From an uncultured Flavobacteriaceae bacterium (GTDB lineage Bacteria; Bacteroidota; Bacteroidia; Flavobacteriales; Flavobacteriaceae): 64,000 nt of DNA. Where the stretch lies: positions 1-64,000 of the forward strand of contig CANLVG010000011.1 in NCBI GenBank assembly GCA_947494565.1. Direction: 5' to 3'. Positions within the stretch are counted from its first letter, which is position 1. Every line of letters starts with the position of its first letter. The position numbers and the translations under genes are program-made. Positions 47,601 to 55,983 of the stretch are shown piece by piece. Under the pieces are notes generated by a model, which was given only the letters and a program-made list of their open reading frames with translations, was not told the origin of the DNA and did no database searches.

Positions 47601-47789
47601 ATGATTGCCTACTTCAGTATTATGATGACCTATTTCGGTGTCAATTACTATTTGGTAGGCTTACATAGCTACGGTCAAAGTGGCGCTGCTGCCATCACAC
47701 CGGATTATGTATGGTATATCGCTTTAGGAGCCCTCGTTTTAGGCGGTATAAGTCTATGGCGATATAGGGTAAATTATGCTAAAACGTAG
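44601..47789 (+). CDS. Fused cytochrome c maturation protein CcsBA (system II)
   Basis: A 1062-residue inner-membrane protein that carries haem across the membrane and attaches it to apocytochrome c. The N-terminal ResB/CcsB-like half (about residues 1-480) has paired helices near the start (LMALLFIVFGVAMGIGTFVES, WFEAIMVFFVINFTGNMF) and a large periplasmic domain. The C-terminal CcsA half (about 755-1062) has the haem-handling motif GQWANESWGRYWGWDPKETW with its Trp-rich WWD-type stretch, and histidines in helices (LWHTAGLILRWYISGHAPW, LMVHTSV). A long soluble linker (about 490-750) joins them. The fusion is usual in Bacteroidota and epsilon-proteobacteria. It has its own promoter. Confidence 0.95.
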   Translation: MTEMLKKTLFSTRLMALLFIVFGVAMGIGTFVESKYSTETARIWIYNAWWFEAIMVFFVINFTGNMFRYRLFRWEKWPVLMLHLSWILIIIGAFVTRYISFEGMMPIREGATERIFYSDKTYLTAFIDGEINGEPKRKILEEDLIATPEGLKSNLPWTSDYNGQPVTIAYVDFIKGAKEGLIPDESGNEYLKIVEAGTGQREEHYLESGKVTNVHNVLFAVNKPTDGAINLFTTDSVYQIKSAFEGTFMRMADQFRGKAEKDSLQEFQLRSLYTMAGMQFVIPEPVVKGSFGVVEVPEKELTEATQSALVVEIGTNGETVQKKLLGKKGMISRFTDKFELGGLNFALRYGPKPLELPFSIKLNDFIAEKYPGTEKGYASFMSKVTVQDERPFDYDIFMNNILDHRGYRFFQSGFDPDEKGTNLSVNHDQWGTRITYLGYFLLYAGLMGIMFFGKTRFKDLVKSLDKIVSKKTATTLVLVLLGLGTLQAQEHSPDDGHDHVQGMPTAAQVDSILQTTLVDEAHAEKFGELVIQDDGGRMKPVHTFSSELLRKLSFKDKYENMNANQVFLSMMLNPAAWYNTEFIALDKKGGNDSLRSVIGVSKDKEYVKAIDYFDEKGRNKLEPFLEDAFSALAPNKFQRDFKDSYFRLSLLDRALSGEIVKIFPLLNDENNKWISAVEYRGGQYQVADSLYANFVKNAIPYYLMTLNKANATGDYTEADKLLAAFKQNQKNHGSEVLPTDSKIKTEVVYNKLKIFKWLYQLYAVSGLLLFFILIFQILKNRKIWQIATYFFKGTIVVFFLWHTAGLILRWYISGHAPWSDAYESILFVSWAAMGVGMLFIRKSAMTLASAAFVTSMFLFFAHQNWVDPAIANLVPVLDSYWLMVHTSVIVGSYGPLTIGMILGMVSLLLIIMTTKKNKKRVEINLKELTIINELSLTVGLIMLTIGNFLGGQWANESWGRYWGWDPKETWALISIMVYAFVLHARLVPGLRSRWTFNFLSMIAYFSIMMTYFGVNYYLVGLHSYGQSGAAAITPDYVWYIALGALVLGGISLWRYRVNYAKT

Positions 47790-47990
47790 TACGGATTTGT
47801 ATGTAAATTGATCATTACCCGGAGCGCTTTGAACTTGGTGAGACCGAATGCACAAGGTTTGAAAAACTATTGGGTTCCAGTATCGCACCAACGTCATAGG
47901 TACGACGCACTAACCAACTCCGAAACTTGGTTTATTTAGGCAATGCTATTTTTCATATATTTAGTGAATTCTTAATACTTCACGCCAAAA

Positions 47991-48590
47991 ATGAGATTAG
48001 CACCATTCCTTTTAGTACTTCTTTGCTTTTCCGGTTGCTCCCCCATTAAGTTAATGGATTCATGGAAATCTCAAAATTTTGAATCGCTCGTCAACTCAAG
48101 AATTTTGGTGATTTCGGAAAGCGAGGAAGAGGCAGTCCGAAAATCTTACGAAACAGCAATAGCTACTAAACTGCGTGTGCAAAACTTCGATGCGATCGAA
48201 TCGCATAAAAAGTTCCCTTCGTTGAAAGAAGCGAACACACCAGAAGAAATGTCCCAAACCGTACAAATGTTTAGGGATGCTGGTATTTCTGCAATCATTC
48301 TAACTTCCCTTAAACAAACCATAGAGACTCAAAATAGAAATATGGCGTCACAAACTGATATTCCTTCTAGTTATGCGGATAAAGCCAGTTTTGGTCCTAA
48401 TGTAGCCAGTTCTGACGTTCCTGTTGTGTCTACTTCCACAACATATGTGCTGGAAGCACTTACCTATAATTTAACACTTGCCAAAGACAAACAATTGGTA
48501 AATGTCTGTCTTGTGGATGTCACCGATCCGGACGCACCTGAAAAAATTCAAAAAACCTTTACCAAAATCATTGCCGATCAATTTAAATAG
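47991..48590 (+). CDS. Lipoprotein A, paralogue of the lipoprotein at 54230
   Basis: A 199-residue lipoprotein (signal ending LCFSGC, Cys16). It shares clear homology with the gene at 54230-54889: the segments SGCS-x-KL near the start, VRKSYETAIATKL, MFRDAGISAIILTSLKQ, and the C-terminal TTYVLEALTYNLTLAKDKQLV. The fold looks like a small alpha/beta domain, but I recognise no named family. The gene precedes a DUF2235 hydrolase by 39 bases on the same strand, just as the paralogue precedes an HtrA-like protease. The 200 bases upstream hold no gene. Location in the periplasm or outer membrane is inferred from the lipobox. Confidence 0.75.
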   Translation: MRLAPFLLVLLCFSGCSPIKLMDSWKSQNFESLVNSRILVISESEEEAVRKSYETAIATKLRVQNFDAIESHKKFPSLKEANTPEEMSQTVQMFRDAGISAIILTSLKQTIETQNRNMASQTDIPSSYADKASFGPNVASSDVPVVSTSTTYVLEALTYNLTLAKDKQLVNVCLVDVTDPDAPEKIQKTFTKIIADQFK

Positions 48591-48629
48591 CTTCAATTTC
48601 CGTTCTCATTAACCAACCTTCTTAAATAC

Positions 48630-49865
48630 ATGGATATCATTCAAAAAAGGTTTGTATATCAAATTACAAAGTGGAGTGCTTTTATTTTAACCTTAATGCT
48701 CTTCTCATCTTGTGGTAGTAAAAAAGCCATTGTACACAAGCCTGTTTCAGTCGAAACTACTCCAAAGAAAATAGCTGTTTTTATGGATGGTACTGCAAGT
48801 CATGAGGGCAGCCATACGAATGTTTCAAAACTATATAACCTAGTTACACTTCAGAATAACCCAAATGTAGGTGCTGCGTATTTAAGGGGAGTGGGCAACG
48901 GAGCTGATGTTGCCGGTATGCTCACGGGTTCTGGTATTCGCGGATCGGTTAGCAATGCTTATCTATATCTCGCTGAGCACTATGATCATGAGCGTAAAGA
49001 TGAAATGTATCTGTTTGGCTTCAGCCGAGGTGCCTATGCGGCCCGCATTTTGGCAGGAATGATTCATTCCGCCGGTATCGCCGACCTGAGTAAAATTCCA
49101 AAAGACAAAAGATTAAAATTCGTAAAAAAAATATTTGATGCCCATAAGGGAGATAAAACCTTGCAAGAACGGAGAAATGCTGTTTTTGAAGTCACCCAAC
49201 AACGTGTGGATTACGACAGTTATAGAATTGAGTTTATGGGCTTGTGGGACACTGTTGCCTCTTTAGGAATGCCGGATTATAAAGACGATTACTATGTGGC
49301 CGAAACCAAATACAACGATCAGCTTTGCAATATCAATAAGGCGGCGCAAGCCTTGTCCTTAAACGATAATAGGGGCTCGGTATTTACACCATCAATATTG
49401 GTCGACGACTATTTAGTTCAAGATTGTCAAAAAGTCAAGCCCAAAGAAATCGCCAATGAGGTCTGGTTCTTTGGGTCGCATTCAGATGTGGGTGGAGGCG
49501 CTTTGAATACCAATATGAGCGGAGTGTCTCTGAATTGGATGATCAGGCAATTAAAAGAATTTGAATTGCTCCCACCTTCGGCCGCGGTTTATGAAAATCG
49601 GATGGATATTACCAACGATCCCATTAGCGGTATGATGAAATTCTTTTACCCTAAAAAAGGGCGCAAGCTTGTTTTTTTCACTTCTAAAAACGGGTATAAA
49701 AGGGAGAAATTAAAACTTCATCAGTCAGTTTTAGACCGCCTGGAAGGTTCGTTACAAACGTATGAAGTCAACTTGATCAAACTTTTTGGCGAGTGTTTTA
49801 AAACGAATGACAAAGGGGGCTATGACTATTTACAAACTTCCGATTGTTTCGATATTGAAAATTAA
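48630..49865 (+). CDS. DUF2235 alpha/beta-hydrolase, lipoprotein
   Basis: A 411-residue protein of the DUF2235 (Tle1-like) hydrolase group. A lipoprotein signal ends MLFSSC (Cys28). The DUF2235 start KIAVFMDGTASHEGSHTNVSKLYN, nucleophile Ser132 in GFSRGAYAARILAG, and the histidine in WFFGSHSDVGGG are visible. Characterised DUF2235 proteins with a type VI system are phospholipases delivered into rivals, and those are not lipoproteins. Here no T6SS gene is in the window, and membrane anchoring suggests a self-directed role such as envelope lipid turnover. It follows lipoprotein A by 39 bases and precedes pta by 83 bases. Confidence 0.88.
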   Translation: MDIIQKRFVYQITKWSAFILTLMLFSSCGSKKAIVHKPVSVETTPKKIAVFMDGTASHEGSHTNVSKLYNLVTLQNNPNVGAAYLRGVGNGADVAGMLTGSGIRGSVSNAYLYLAEHYDHERKDEMYLFGFSRGAYAARILAGMIHSAGIADLSKIPKDKRLKFVKKIFDAHKGDKTLQERRNAVFEVTQQRVDYDSYRIEFMGLWDTVASLGMPDYKDDYYVAETKYNDQLCNINKAAQALSLNDNRGSVFTPSILVDDYLVQDCQKVKPKEIANEVWFFGSHSDVGGGALNTNMSGVSLNWMIRQLKEFELLPPSAAVYENRMDITNDPISGMMKFFYPKKGRKLVFFTSKNGYKREKLKLHQSVLDRLEGSLQTYEVNLIKLFGECFKTNDKGGYDYLQTSDCFDIEN

Positions 49866-49948
49866 TTAACAAAACCTTCAATTGGTATGTACACTGTAAA
49901 AAGCACAAAACCCATACCTTTAGTATATCAAAATATTACTGTTGAATT

Positions 49949-52036
49949 ATGACGAAAGCGCTCTATGTTGCCACTTTGGAATCCCATAGTGGCAAATCTT
50001 TGGTTGTGTTGGGTTTGATGCAGCTCTTGCTGGGTAAAATGGCTAAAGTCGGTTATTTCAGACCGGTAATAGACGATATTAAAACAGGGGGAATAGATAA
50101 TCATATCAACACCGTAGTCTCGCATTTTGGTTTGGATATTCCGGTAGAAGATGCGTATGCCTTGACTCAAAGCCAAGTGGTCGATATGTTCAATGATGGA
50201 AGGCAGGGTGATATTCTGGATGCCATTATTTCAAAATATAAACGACTCGAAAAGCGTTTTGATTTTATTTTGGTCGAAGGAAGTGATTTCTCTAGCGATG
50301 GAAGCATTATCGAATTCGATTTGAATATCGATATCGCCAAGAATTTGGGTATCCCTGTGGTTTTAATTGATAATGGAAGAGGCAAAACCCTAGAGGAATT
50401 TTGTGGTAATCTAGAATCAGCTGTAAACACCTATCTTCAAAAAGACATTGAACTTCTTGCTGTTGTAGCGAATAAGGTACGTCCTGAAAACGTGGATTTG
50501 GTCAATACGCGTCTAGAAAAAGAGTTGAATGAAAAAACGGTTGCCTTTACCGTTCCGAGAGTGAAGAATTTATCGCATCCGACGCTTAATGAAATTTTAT
50601 ACTCCCTAAATGGTACTGTTCTTTTCGGCAAAGAAAACCTCGATAATCAAACGGGGAGTTTTGGCGTAGGGGCCATGCAGTTGCATAACTACCTTACGCA
50701 TCTGAGAGATAACAGTTTAGTTATAACCCCGGGCGATAGGGCCGATATTATTCTAGGTGCTTTACAAGCGAACCTTTCGGATAACTATCCCGCGATTTCA
50801 GGCATTGTGCTTACTGGAGGAATTCTTCCAGAACCTTCAATCCTAAAGTTATTGGAAGGTTTTGAAACGCATGTCCCTATCATTTCTGTACAACAAGGCA
50901 CTTTTGATACCACGAACTCCGTCGGTAATATCAAATCCAAAATTTATGCGGAAAGCAAACAAAAGATAGCGACTTCAATATCCCTTTTTAACACCTATAT
51001 CGATGGTGAACTATTGTTAGAACGTTTGGAGACCTATGAGGCGAAAGGCATGACGCCCCGAATGTTCCAATACAATCTGTTGCAACGTGCCAAAGCGCAT
51101 AAAAAGCATATTGTACTTCCCGAGGGTGAAGATGCACGGATCTTAGAGGCCGCTGGTGAGTTGAGTGTTTTGGGCATTGTCGACATTACCCTATTGGGAA
51201 ATCAAGAACAGATAGAAAAAAAGGCCATGCAACTCGGGTTTGATATTTCCCATTTGAAGATACTTGATCCCGCAACGGCTCTAAATTTTGAAAACTACGC
51301 AAGTACTTTTTGTGAATTGCGAAAGCACAAGGGTGTGAATATGGATGTCGCAAGGGACACCATGCTCGATGTTTCTTATTTCGGTACGATGATGGTGTAT
51401 AAAGGTGATGCCGACGGAATGGTTTCAGGAGCCGTGCATACCACCCAACATACGATTCGACCTGCATTACAGTTTGTCAAGACCAAACCAGGTATCGGGG
51501 TAGTCTCCTCGGTATTCTTTATGTGTTTGGAAAATCGGGTTTCGGTTTTTGGAGATTGTGCCATAAATCCCAATCCAACAGCGGAGCAGTTAGCGGAGAT
51601 CGCTATCTCATCAGCGGTATCGGCCGAAGCTTTTGGAATCAAGGCGAAGATTGCCATGTTGTCCTATTCCTCCGGAAGTTCAGGAAAAGGGGAAGATGTG
51701 GATAAGGTTCGAAAGGCGACTGAAATCGTAAAAACGACACATCCAAACCTTCAAATAGAAGGGCCCATTCAATATGACGCAGCGGTTGACCCTTTGGTAG
51801 GGAAAAGCAAACTGCCTGATTCCGAAGTAGCGGGAGAAGCTTCGGTTTTAATATTTCCAGATCTGAATACTGGTAACAATACGTATAAGGCGGTACAACG
51901 AGAAACAGGAGCGTTGGCTATTGGTCCGATGTTGCAAGGACTCAACAAACCTGTAAACGATTTGAGTAGAGGCTGCACTGTCGAAGATGTGTTTAATACG
52001 GTAATAGTAACTGCGATACAAGCGCAAGAAAGTTAA
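49949..52036 (+). CDS. pta: Phosphate acetyltransferase
   Basis: A 695-residue long-form Pta that interconverts acetyl-CoA and acetyl phosphate in the cytoplasm. Residues 1-215 form a P-loop-like N-terminal domain (YVATLESHSGKSLVVLGLMQ), residues 215-340 a DRTGG domain (VITPGDRADIILGALQ), and residues 370-695 the PTA catalytic domain with IVLPEGEDARILEAA, VSGAVHTTQHTIRPAL, and SYSSGSSGKGEDVDKVRKA. It is joined with ackA (6 bases apart), so the two make ATP from acetyl-CoA by substrate-level phosphorylation. The N-terminal domain is known in enterobacteria to tune the activity. Confidence 0.97.
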   Translation: MTKALYVATLESHSGKSLVVLGLMQLLLGKMAKVGYFRPVIDDIKTGGIDNHINTVVSHFGLDIPVEDAYALTQSQVVDMFNDGRQGDILDAIISKYKRLEKRFDFILVEGSDFSSDGSIIEFDLNIDIAKNLGIPVVLIDNGRGKTLEEFCGNLESAVNTYLQKDIELLAVVANKVRPENVDLVNTRLEKELNEKTVAFTVPRVKNLSHPTLNEILYSLNGTVLFGKENLDNQTGSFGVGAMQLHNYLTHLRDNSLVITPGDRADIILGALQANLSDNYPAISGIVLTGGILPEPSILKLLEGFETHVPIISVQQGTFDTTNSVGNIKSKIYAESKQKIATSISLFNTYIDGELLLERLETYEAKGMTPRMFQYNLLQRAKAHKKHIVLPEGEDARILEAAGELSVLGIVDITLLGNQEQIEKKAMQLGFDISHLKILDPATALNFENYASTFCELRKHKGVNMDVARDTMLDVSYFGTMMVYKGDADGMVSGAVHTTQHTIRPALQFVKTKPGIGVVSSVFFMCLENRVSVFGDCAINPNPTAEQLAEIAISSAVSAEAFGIKAKIAMLSYSSGSSGKGEDVDKVRKATEIVKTTHPNLQIEGPIQYDAAVDPLVGKSKLPDSEVAGEASVLIFPDLNTGNNTYKAVQRETGALAIGPMLQGLNKPVNDLSRGCTVEDVFNTVIVTAIQAQES

Positions 52037-52042
52037 GGGCCA

Positions 52043-53230
52043 ATGCTGATTCTGATTATCAATTCTGGGAGTTCCTCGATTAAATTTCAGGTCATCGAAA
52101 TGCCTTCTGAAGAAATTATCTGCAAAGGCTTGGTAGAGCGCATCGGATTCAAAAATGCAGCCTTGCATTTCGAATCAAAGGGAAAGGCGCATTCAGAAGT
52201 ACAAGCGTTGTCGAACCACGAAGAAGGGTTAAGCGCAATTACCAATATGCTGATGCACGACGAAATGGGTGTTTTGAAACATCCCGATGAGATTGATGTT
52301 GTTGCCCATCGAGTGGTACATGGCGGAAATCGCTTTGACCAACCCACCAGAATAGATGAAAACGTTTTGGCAGAAATTGAGCGTTTGGGCTCCTTGGCAC
52401 CATTACACAATCCCGCGAATGCCATAGGAATAAAGGTGGCTACGGATAGCTTTGAAAGCGCCGACCAAGTGGCGGTTTTTGATACCGCTTTTCACCAAAC
52501 CCTTCCTGAAAGAGCATATCGGTATGCCATGCCCAAAACACTCGCAGACGAACACCATATTCGAGTGTATGGCTTTCATGGTACAAGTCACAAATATGTT
52601 TCCGAACAGGCAATTGCCTATCTGAAAAAGCCAGCTAGCAAAATCATCAGTATCCATTTGGGAAATGGGTGTAGTATGACCGCCATAAAAGACGGAAAGA
52701 GTATGGATCATTCGCTTGGTTTCGGACCTTCGAACGGACTTATCATGGGCACGCGAAGTGGAGACATCGACCAGTCCGTCGTTTTTTATCTGATGGATAG
52801 TTTAGGAATGTCATCTGAAGAAGTGAACCGATTATTGCAAAAACAAAGTGGACTTCTAGGGCTTACGGGATATTCCGATTTACGGGAAATCCAGAAAGGA
52901 GCTGAAGAAGGTGATAAAGATTGCCGACTGGCACTTGCCATGACGTCCTATCGCATCAAGAAATTTATCGGAAGCTATATTGCAGCACTTAATGGTGTGG
53001 ATGCCTTAATATTTACTGCGGGTATTGGTGAAAATTCAAGCGTACTTCGGGCTATGGTCTGTGAACATATGGACGCTTTAGGTATTCAAATCGATGTCCA
53101 AAAGAACCGGCAAAGAACGGCCTCTATTTTAGAAATCCAGAAGGATGATTCTGAAGTTAAAATACTTGTTATTCCAACTGATGAGGAGTTGGAAATTGCA
53201 AAGCAGAGTTACCTATGTATGAGTCGATAA
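52043..53230 (+). CDS. ackA: Acetate kinase
   Basis: A 395-residue cytoplasmic ASKHA-fold kinase that converts acetyl phosphate and ADP to acetate and ATP. The family signatures are complete: ILIINSGSSSIKFQVIE at the start, AHRVVHGG with the active-site His, VAVFDTAFHQTLPE, KIISIHLGNGCSMTAIK, and the C-terminal FTAGIGENSSVLRAMVC. Length equals that of typical acetate kinases (about 400). It starts 6 bases after pta. Acetyl phosphate produced here can also phosphorylate response regulators. The downstream tandem Usp gene may be on the same transcript. Confidence 0.98.
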   Translation: MLILIINSGSSSIKFQVIEMPSEEIICKGLVERIGFKNAALHFESKGKAHSEVQALSNHEEGLSAITNMLMHDEMGVLKHPDEIDVVAHRVVHGGNRFDQPTRIDENVLAEIERLGSLAPLHNPANAIGIKVATDSFESADQVAVFDTAFHQTLPERAYRYAMPKTLADEHHIRVYGFHGTSHKYVSEQAIAYLKKPASKIISIHLGNGCSMTAIKDGKSMDHSLGFGPSNGLIMGTRSGDIDQSVVFYLMDSLGMSSEEVNRLLQKQSGLLGLTGYSDLREIQKGAEEGDKDCRLALAMTSYRIKKFIGSYIAALNGVDALIFTAGIGENSSVLRAMVCEHMDALGIQIDVQKNRQRTASILEIQKDDSEVKILVIPTDEELEIAKQSYLCMSR

Positions 53231-53295
53231 ATCGCTTCAGGTAAATCAAGGAGTTGTAAAAATCGTATCTTGTAACAACCCTAAATTTGACTTTC

Positions 53296-54126
53296 ATGAA
53301 AAAAATAATAGTCCCTGTAGATTTTTCGAAATATTCTGAATATGCCCTTGAGGCTTCCGCAATTCTAGCTCGAAAGCACAATGCTGAGATTACCGTACTG
53401 CACATGCTAGAGCTTTCTGATTACATTTCTCAGTCACAAGCGTCTAGAAATAATGAGATGATGTTCATGCTTGCCCTAGCGAATAAAAAAATAAAGGAGT
53501 TTTTAAATAAAGACTATTTAAAAGACCTAGCTATTGCAGCAGTAATTAAACACGATAAAGTTTTTAAAGAACTCGGAAAGGTTTCAGAGGAACTGAACGC
53601 TGATTTAATCATTATGGGTTCTCATGGGCTAAGTGATCATGAGGGCGTATTGACAGGCTCAAATACTGAAAAAGTGGTGCGTTATAGTGAAACTCCGGTT
53701 TTAGTAATAAAAACAAAACCTGAAAACTTAAGTATCGACCGAATAGTTTATGGAACGGATTTTTCTGAACAAAGCATTCCTTCATTTAGAAAGGCTTCCG
53801 GTTTATTGGAATCCCTTGGAGGAGAAATAACGCTCTTACATATTAATTTACCTTATGGTCATTTCGATAGTTCCGATGAGATTGAAGCGAAGATGAACAA
53901 CTTCTTGGAAAAGGCCGACGGTGATCTTTCAAAAAAGGATAAGGTTGTTATTAGAGCCGACTATACCGTAGAAGCTGGTATTTTGAATTATGCCGAGAAA
54001 ATCAATGCGGACTTAGTAGCCATGAATACACATGGCAGAACTGGACTTAGCCACTTTTTAAGCGGTAGTATTTCGGAAGATTTGGCCAATCATGCAAATC
54101 TTCCCGTATTGGTGTTTAAACTATAA
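53296..54126 (+). CDS. Tandem-domain universal stress protein
   Basis: A 276-residue cytoplasmic protein with two UspA domains. The first (about residues 1-140) begins KKIIVPVDFSKYSEYALEAS and carries the ATP-binding loop GSHGLSDHEGVLTGS (G-x2-G-x9-G-S). The second (about 145-276) begins RIVYGTDFSEQSIPSF and ends with HGRTGLSHFLSGS. ATP-binding Usp proteins promote survival under starvation, redox or respiratory stress. The gene is 65 bases after ackA on the same strand. TAAATTTG overlaps 53283-53290, directly before the start, raising the possibility of a very short leader. Grouping with Pta-AckA fits an energy-limitation response. Confidence 0.93.
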   Translation: MKKIIVPVDFSKYSEYALEASAILARKHNAEITVLHMLELSDYISQSQASRNNEMMFMLALANKKIKEFLNKDYLKDLAIAAVIKHDKVFKELGKVSEELNADLIIMGSHGLSDHEGVLTGSNTEKVVRYSETPVLVIKTKPENLSIDRIVYGTDFSEQSIPSFRKASGLLESLGGEITLLHINLPYGHFDSSDEIEAKMNNFLEKADGDLSKKDKVVIRADYTVEAGILNYAEKINADLVAMNTHGRTGLSHFLSGSISEDLANHANLPVLVFKL

Positions 54127-54165
54127 GTGCTTTCTTGGGAAAGCAGTTTTAAAATAAGTATTTTT

Positions 54166-54200
54166 AAACCCGTTTGTTTATAAAATCATGCGGGTTTTTT
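54166..54200 (+). terminator. Weak terminator after the usp gene
   Basis: Stem AAACCCG (54166-54172) and CGGGTTT (54191-54197) with an 18-base AT-rich loop, followed by T residues to 54200. The long loop makes it weaker than the others in this window. It sits 40 bases after the Usp stop codon. Confidence 0.5.
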
Positions 54201-54229
54201 ATCTACTTTAATACTAAACGAACACTTGT

Positions 54230-54889
54230 ATGCGTACCCTTTATCCACTATCCATATTGCTTGTTGTTACTTTTCTTTTTTCTGGATGTTCAGGAATGAA
54301 ATTGGCAAATTCCTATAAATCAGATGATTTTGAAACCCTAAGGAATAAAAAAATGTTGATCATTGCTAGAACACCAATTGAGGATGTTCGTAAGGCGTAT
54401 GAACTTGATCTAGTGAGTAAATTACAAGGTAAGGGTGTCAATGCTATTGCTAGTCATATTGCATTTCCGGATTTAAAACGTATTGACAATAAAACTGCTG
54501 AACGCATTGCTGAAGTCAGTGCCATGTTTCGAAAAGAAGGTTTTGATATTGTGACATTGACTTCGCTTAAAGACGTGCAAGAGCTAGATGTGATGCGAAG
54601 AGAAGGAGGGTACAGTTCTTTTGATGAATATTACGGGAATAAGTACATAACCTTAAGAGGTTATTATGACGATGTTACCGCACCGCCGCGTTTGGGTCCA
54701 AAAGAAATGGATGAGGCGATTACCTATACTACTGAAACTACTTATGTACTAGAAGCAGTTACTTATAATTTGGCACTCGAAGAAGAAAAAAGGTTGGTGT
54801 CGGTTAGTACAGCGGAAATTACCAACCCTGATACCGGAAAAGGAGTGCGAAAGGCATTTGCCAAAATTGTGGCCAACGAATTGAAATAA
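54230..54889 (+). CDS. Lipoprotein B, paralogue of the lipoprotein at 47991
   Basis: A 219-residue lipoprotein (signal ending FLFSGC, Cys20), homologous to lipoprotein A over the whole mature part: SGCSGMKLANSYKSDDFE, VRKAYELDLVSKLQ, MFRKEGFDIVTLTSLKD, and the C-terminal TTYVLEAVTYNLALEEEKRL. It carries an insertion of about 25 residues (about 130-160) with Tyr-rich sequence (YSSFDEYYGNKYITLRGYYD) that is absent from paralogue A. The family is unnamed to me. It ends 7 bases before the HtrA-like gene, so the two should be co-translated. Placement next to an envelope protease suggests a shared role in surveillance or processing, but this is inference. Confidence 0.75.
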   Translation: MRTLYPLSILLVVTFLFSGCSGMKLANSYKSDDFETLRNKKMLIIARTPIEDVRKAYELDLVSKLQGKGVNAIASHIAFPDLKRIDNKTAERIAEVSAMFRKEGFDIVTLTSLKDVQELDVMRREGGYSSFDEYYGNKYITLRGYYDDVTAPPRLGPKEMDEAITYTTETTYVLEAVTYNLALEEEKRLVSVSTAEITNPDTGKGVRKAFAKIVANELK

Positions 54890-54896
54890 GAAAACA

Positions 54897-55907
54897 ATGC
54901 GTTGTTTAGTTCTTGGTTTCTTTCTACTACTGTATGCTTCTGCCGAGGCGCAAGACTTATCGGCCTTATATGAAAAAGTGAAACCGGCTGTGGTTGTAAT
55001 TTACACCGAGGAGCGCAAGTTACAAAGGTTGGGAAATACCACTGCAATGGTAAATTCTCAAGGATTGGGCTCCGGTTTTTTGATTTCCGATTCTCAAATC
55101 ATAACGGCCGCTCATGTCGTTGACGTAGCCGAAAAACTTTTTGTGCAATTCTTGGATGGTGAAACTATTGAGGCTAAAGTTGTTTCTACTTTTAATGAAG
55201 CTGACGTAGCCTTAATTCGTTTGGTAAGACCTAAAAAGAATGCAGTATTGGTTGCCTTAGGAGATTCTGATAAGAGCAAAGTAGGGGAGCAAGTTGTGGT
55301 CATAGGCGCCCCGTTTGGACTTGCGCACTCGTTATCTTCGGGTTATATCAGTAGTAAAATCAGTAATACCAAAGACACGAACCCTTTTACGAATTCTGAG
55401 TTTATTCAAACCGATGCGGCGATAAATACCGGAAACTCTGGAGGCCCTATGTTCAATTTAGATGGAGAAGTCATCGGTGTTGTGAGTCAAATCAAAACTA
55501 TTACTGGAGGTTTTCAAGGCATTGGTTTTGCTGCAAGTTCCAACATCGCCAAGGACCTTTTAATCGATAAAAAGATTCCTTGGACCGGAGCTGATTTTCT
55601 TCCGCTTTCCGGTAAAAGCGCGCAGTTATTGAACATCCCTCAAAATTCAGGGTTGTTGGCCCAGCGTGTGGTTTCTACTTCTCCCTACGGGAAAATGGGA
55701 TTACGAGGGGGTACAGTCGAAGCGACCATAGATGGTACCGATGTATTACTGGGTGGAGATATTATTCTCTCGTTTAACGGTATTCGTTTTGAGATGAATG
55801 ATGAAACGTTAAAGAAGCTAGGAGATTTTGCAAACAGTCTTCAATCAGGTGATGCGGTTATCTTGGAAATTCTTAGGGAGGGTAAAATCATATCGCTTAA
55901 GAATTAG
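54897..55907 (+). CDS. Exported HtrA/DegP-like serine protease with one PDZ-like domain
   Basis: A 336-residue periplasmic protease (signal peptide ending AEAQ). The trypsin-like domain has the catalytic triad His73 in ITAAHVVD, Asp103 in NEADVALIRL, and Ser181 in NTGNSGGPMF. The C-terminal segment (about 225-336) reads VVSTSPYGKMGLRGG and LGGDIILSFNGIRFEMNDETL, a PDZ-type fold that should bind exposed C termini. Length resembles DegS-type proteins, but the cleavable signal makes it soluble. It begins 7 bases after lipoprotein B, so operonic. It converges on the patatin gene 76 bases away with no clear terminator. Confidence 0.94.
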   Translation: MRCLVLGFFLLLYASAEAQDLSALYEKVKPAVVVIYTEERKLQRLGNTTAMVNSQGLGSGFLISDSQIITAAHVVDVAEKLFVQFLDGETIEAKVVSTFNEADVALIRLVRPKKNAVLVALGDSDKSKVGEQVVVIGAPFGLAHSLSSGYISSKISNTKDTNPFTNSEFIQTDAAINTGNSGGPMFNLDGEVIGVVSQIKTITGGFQGIGFAASSNIAKDLLIDKKIPWTGADFLPLSGKSAQLLNIPQNSGLLAQRVVSTSPYGKMGLRGGTVEATIDGTDVLLGGDIILSFNGIRFEMNDETLKKLGDFANSLQSGDAVILEILREGKIISLKN

Positions 55908-55983
55908 TAGTATTTGCTCATTCTTATCTATGTGTTAGTTGGTAGAATGTTCAAGACAAACAAATCGGTACTCATCTGCATGA

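Noticed and set aside
47790-47990. Possible remnant gene in the 200-base gap after ccsBA
   Set aside because: No frame gives a recognisable peptide, and direct repeats such as AACTTGG are too short to mean anything.
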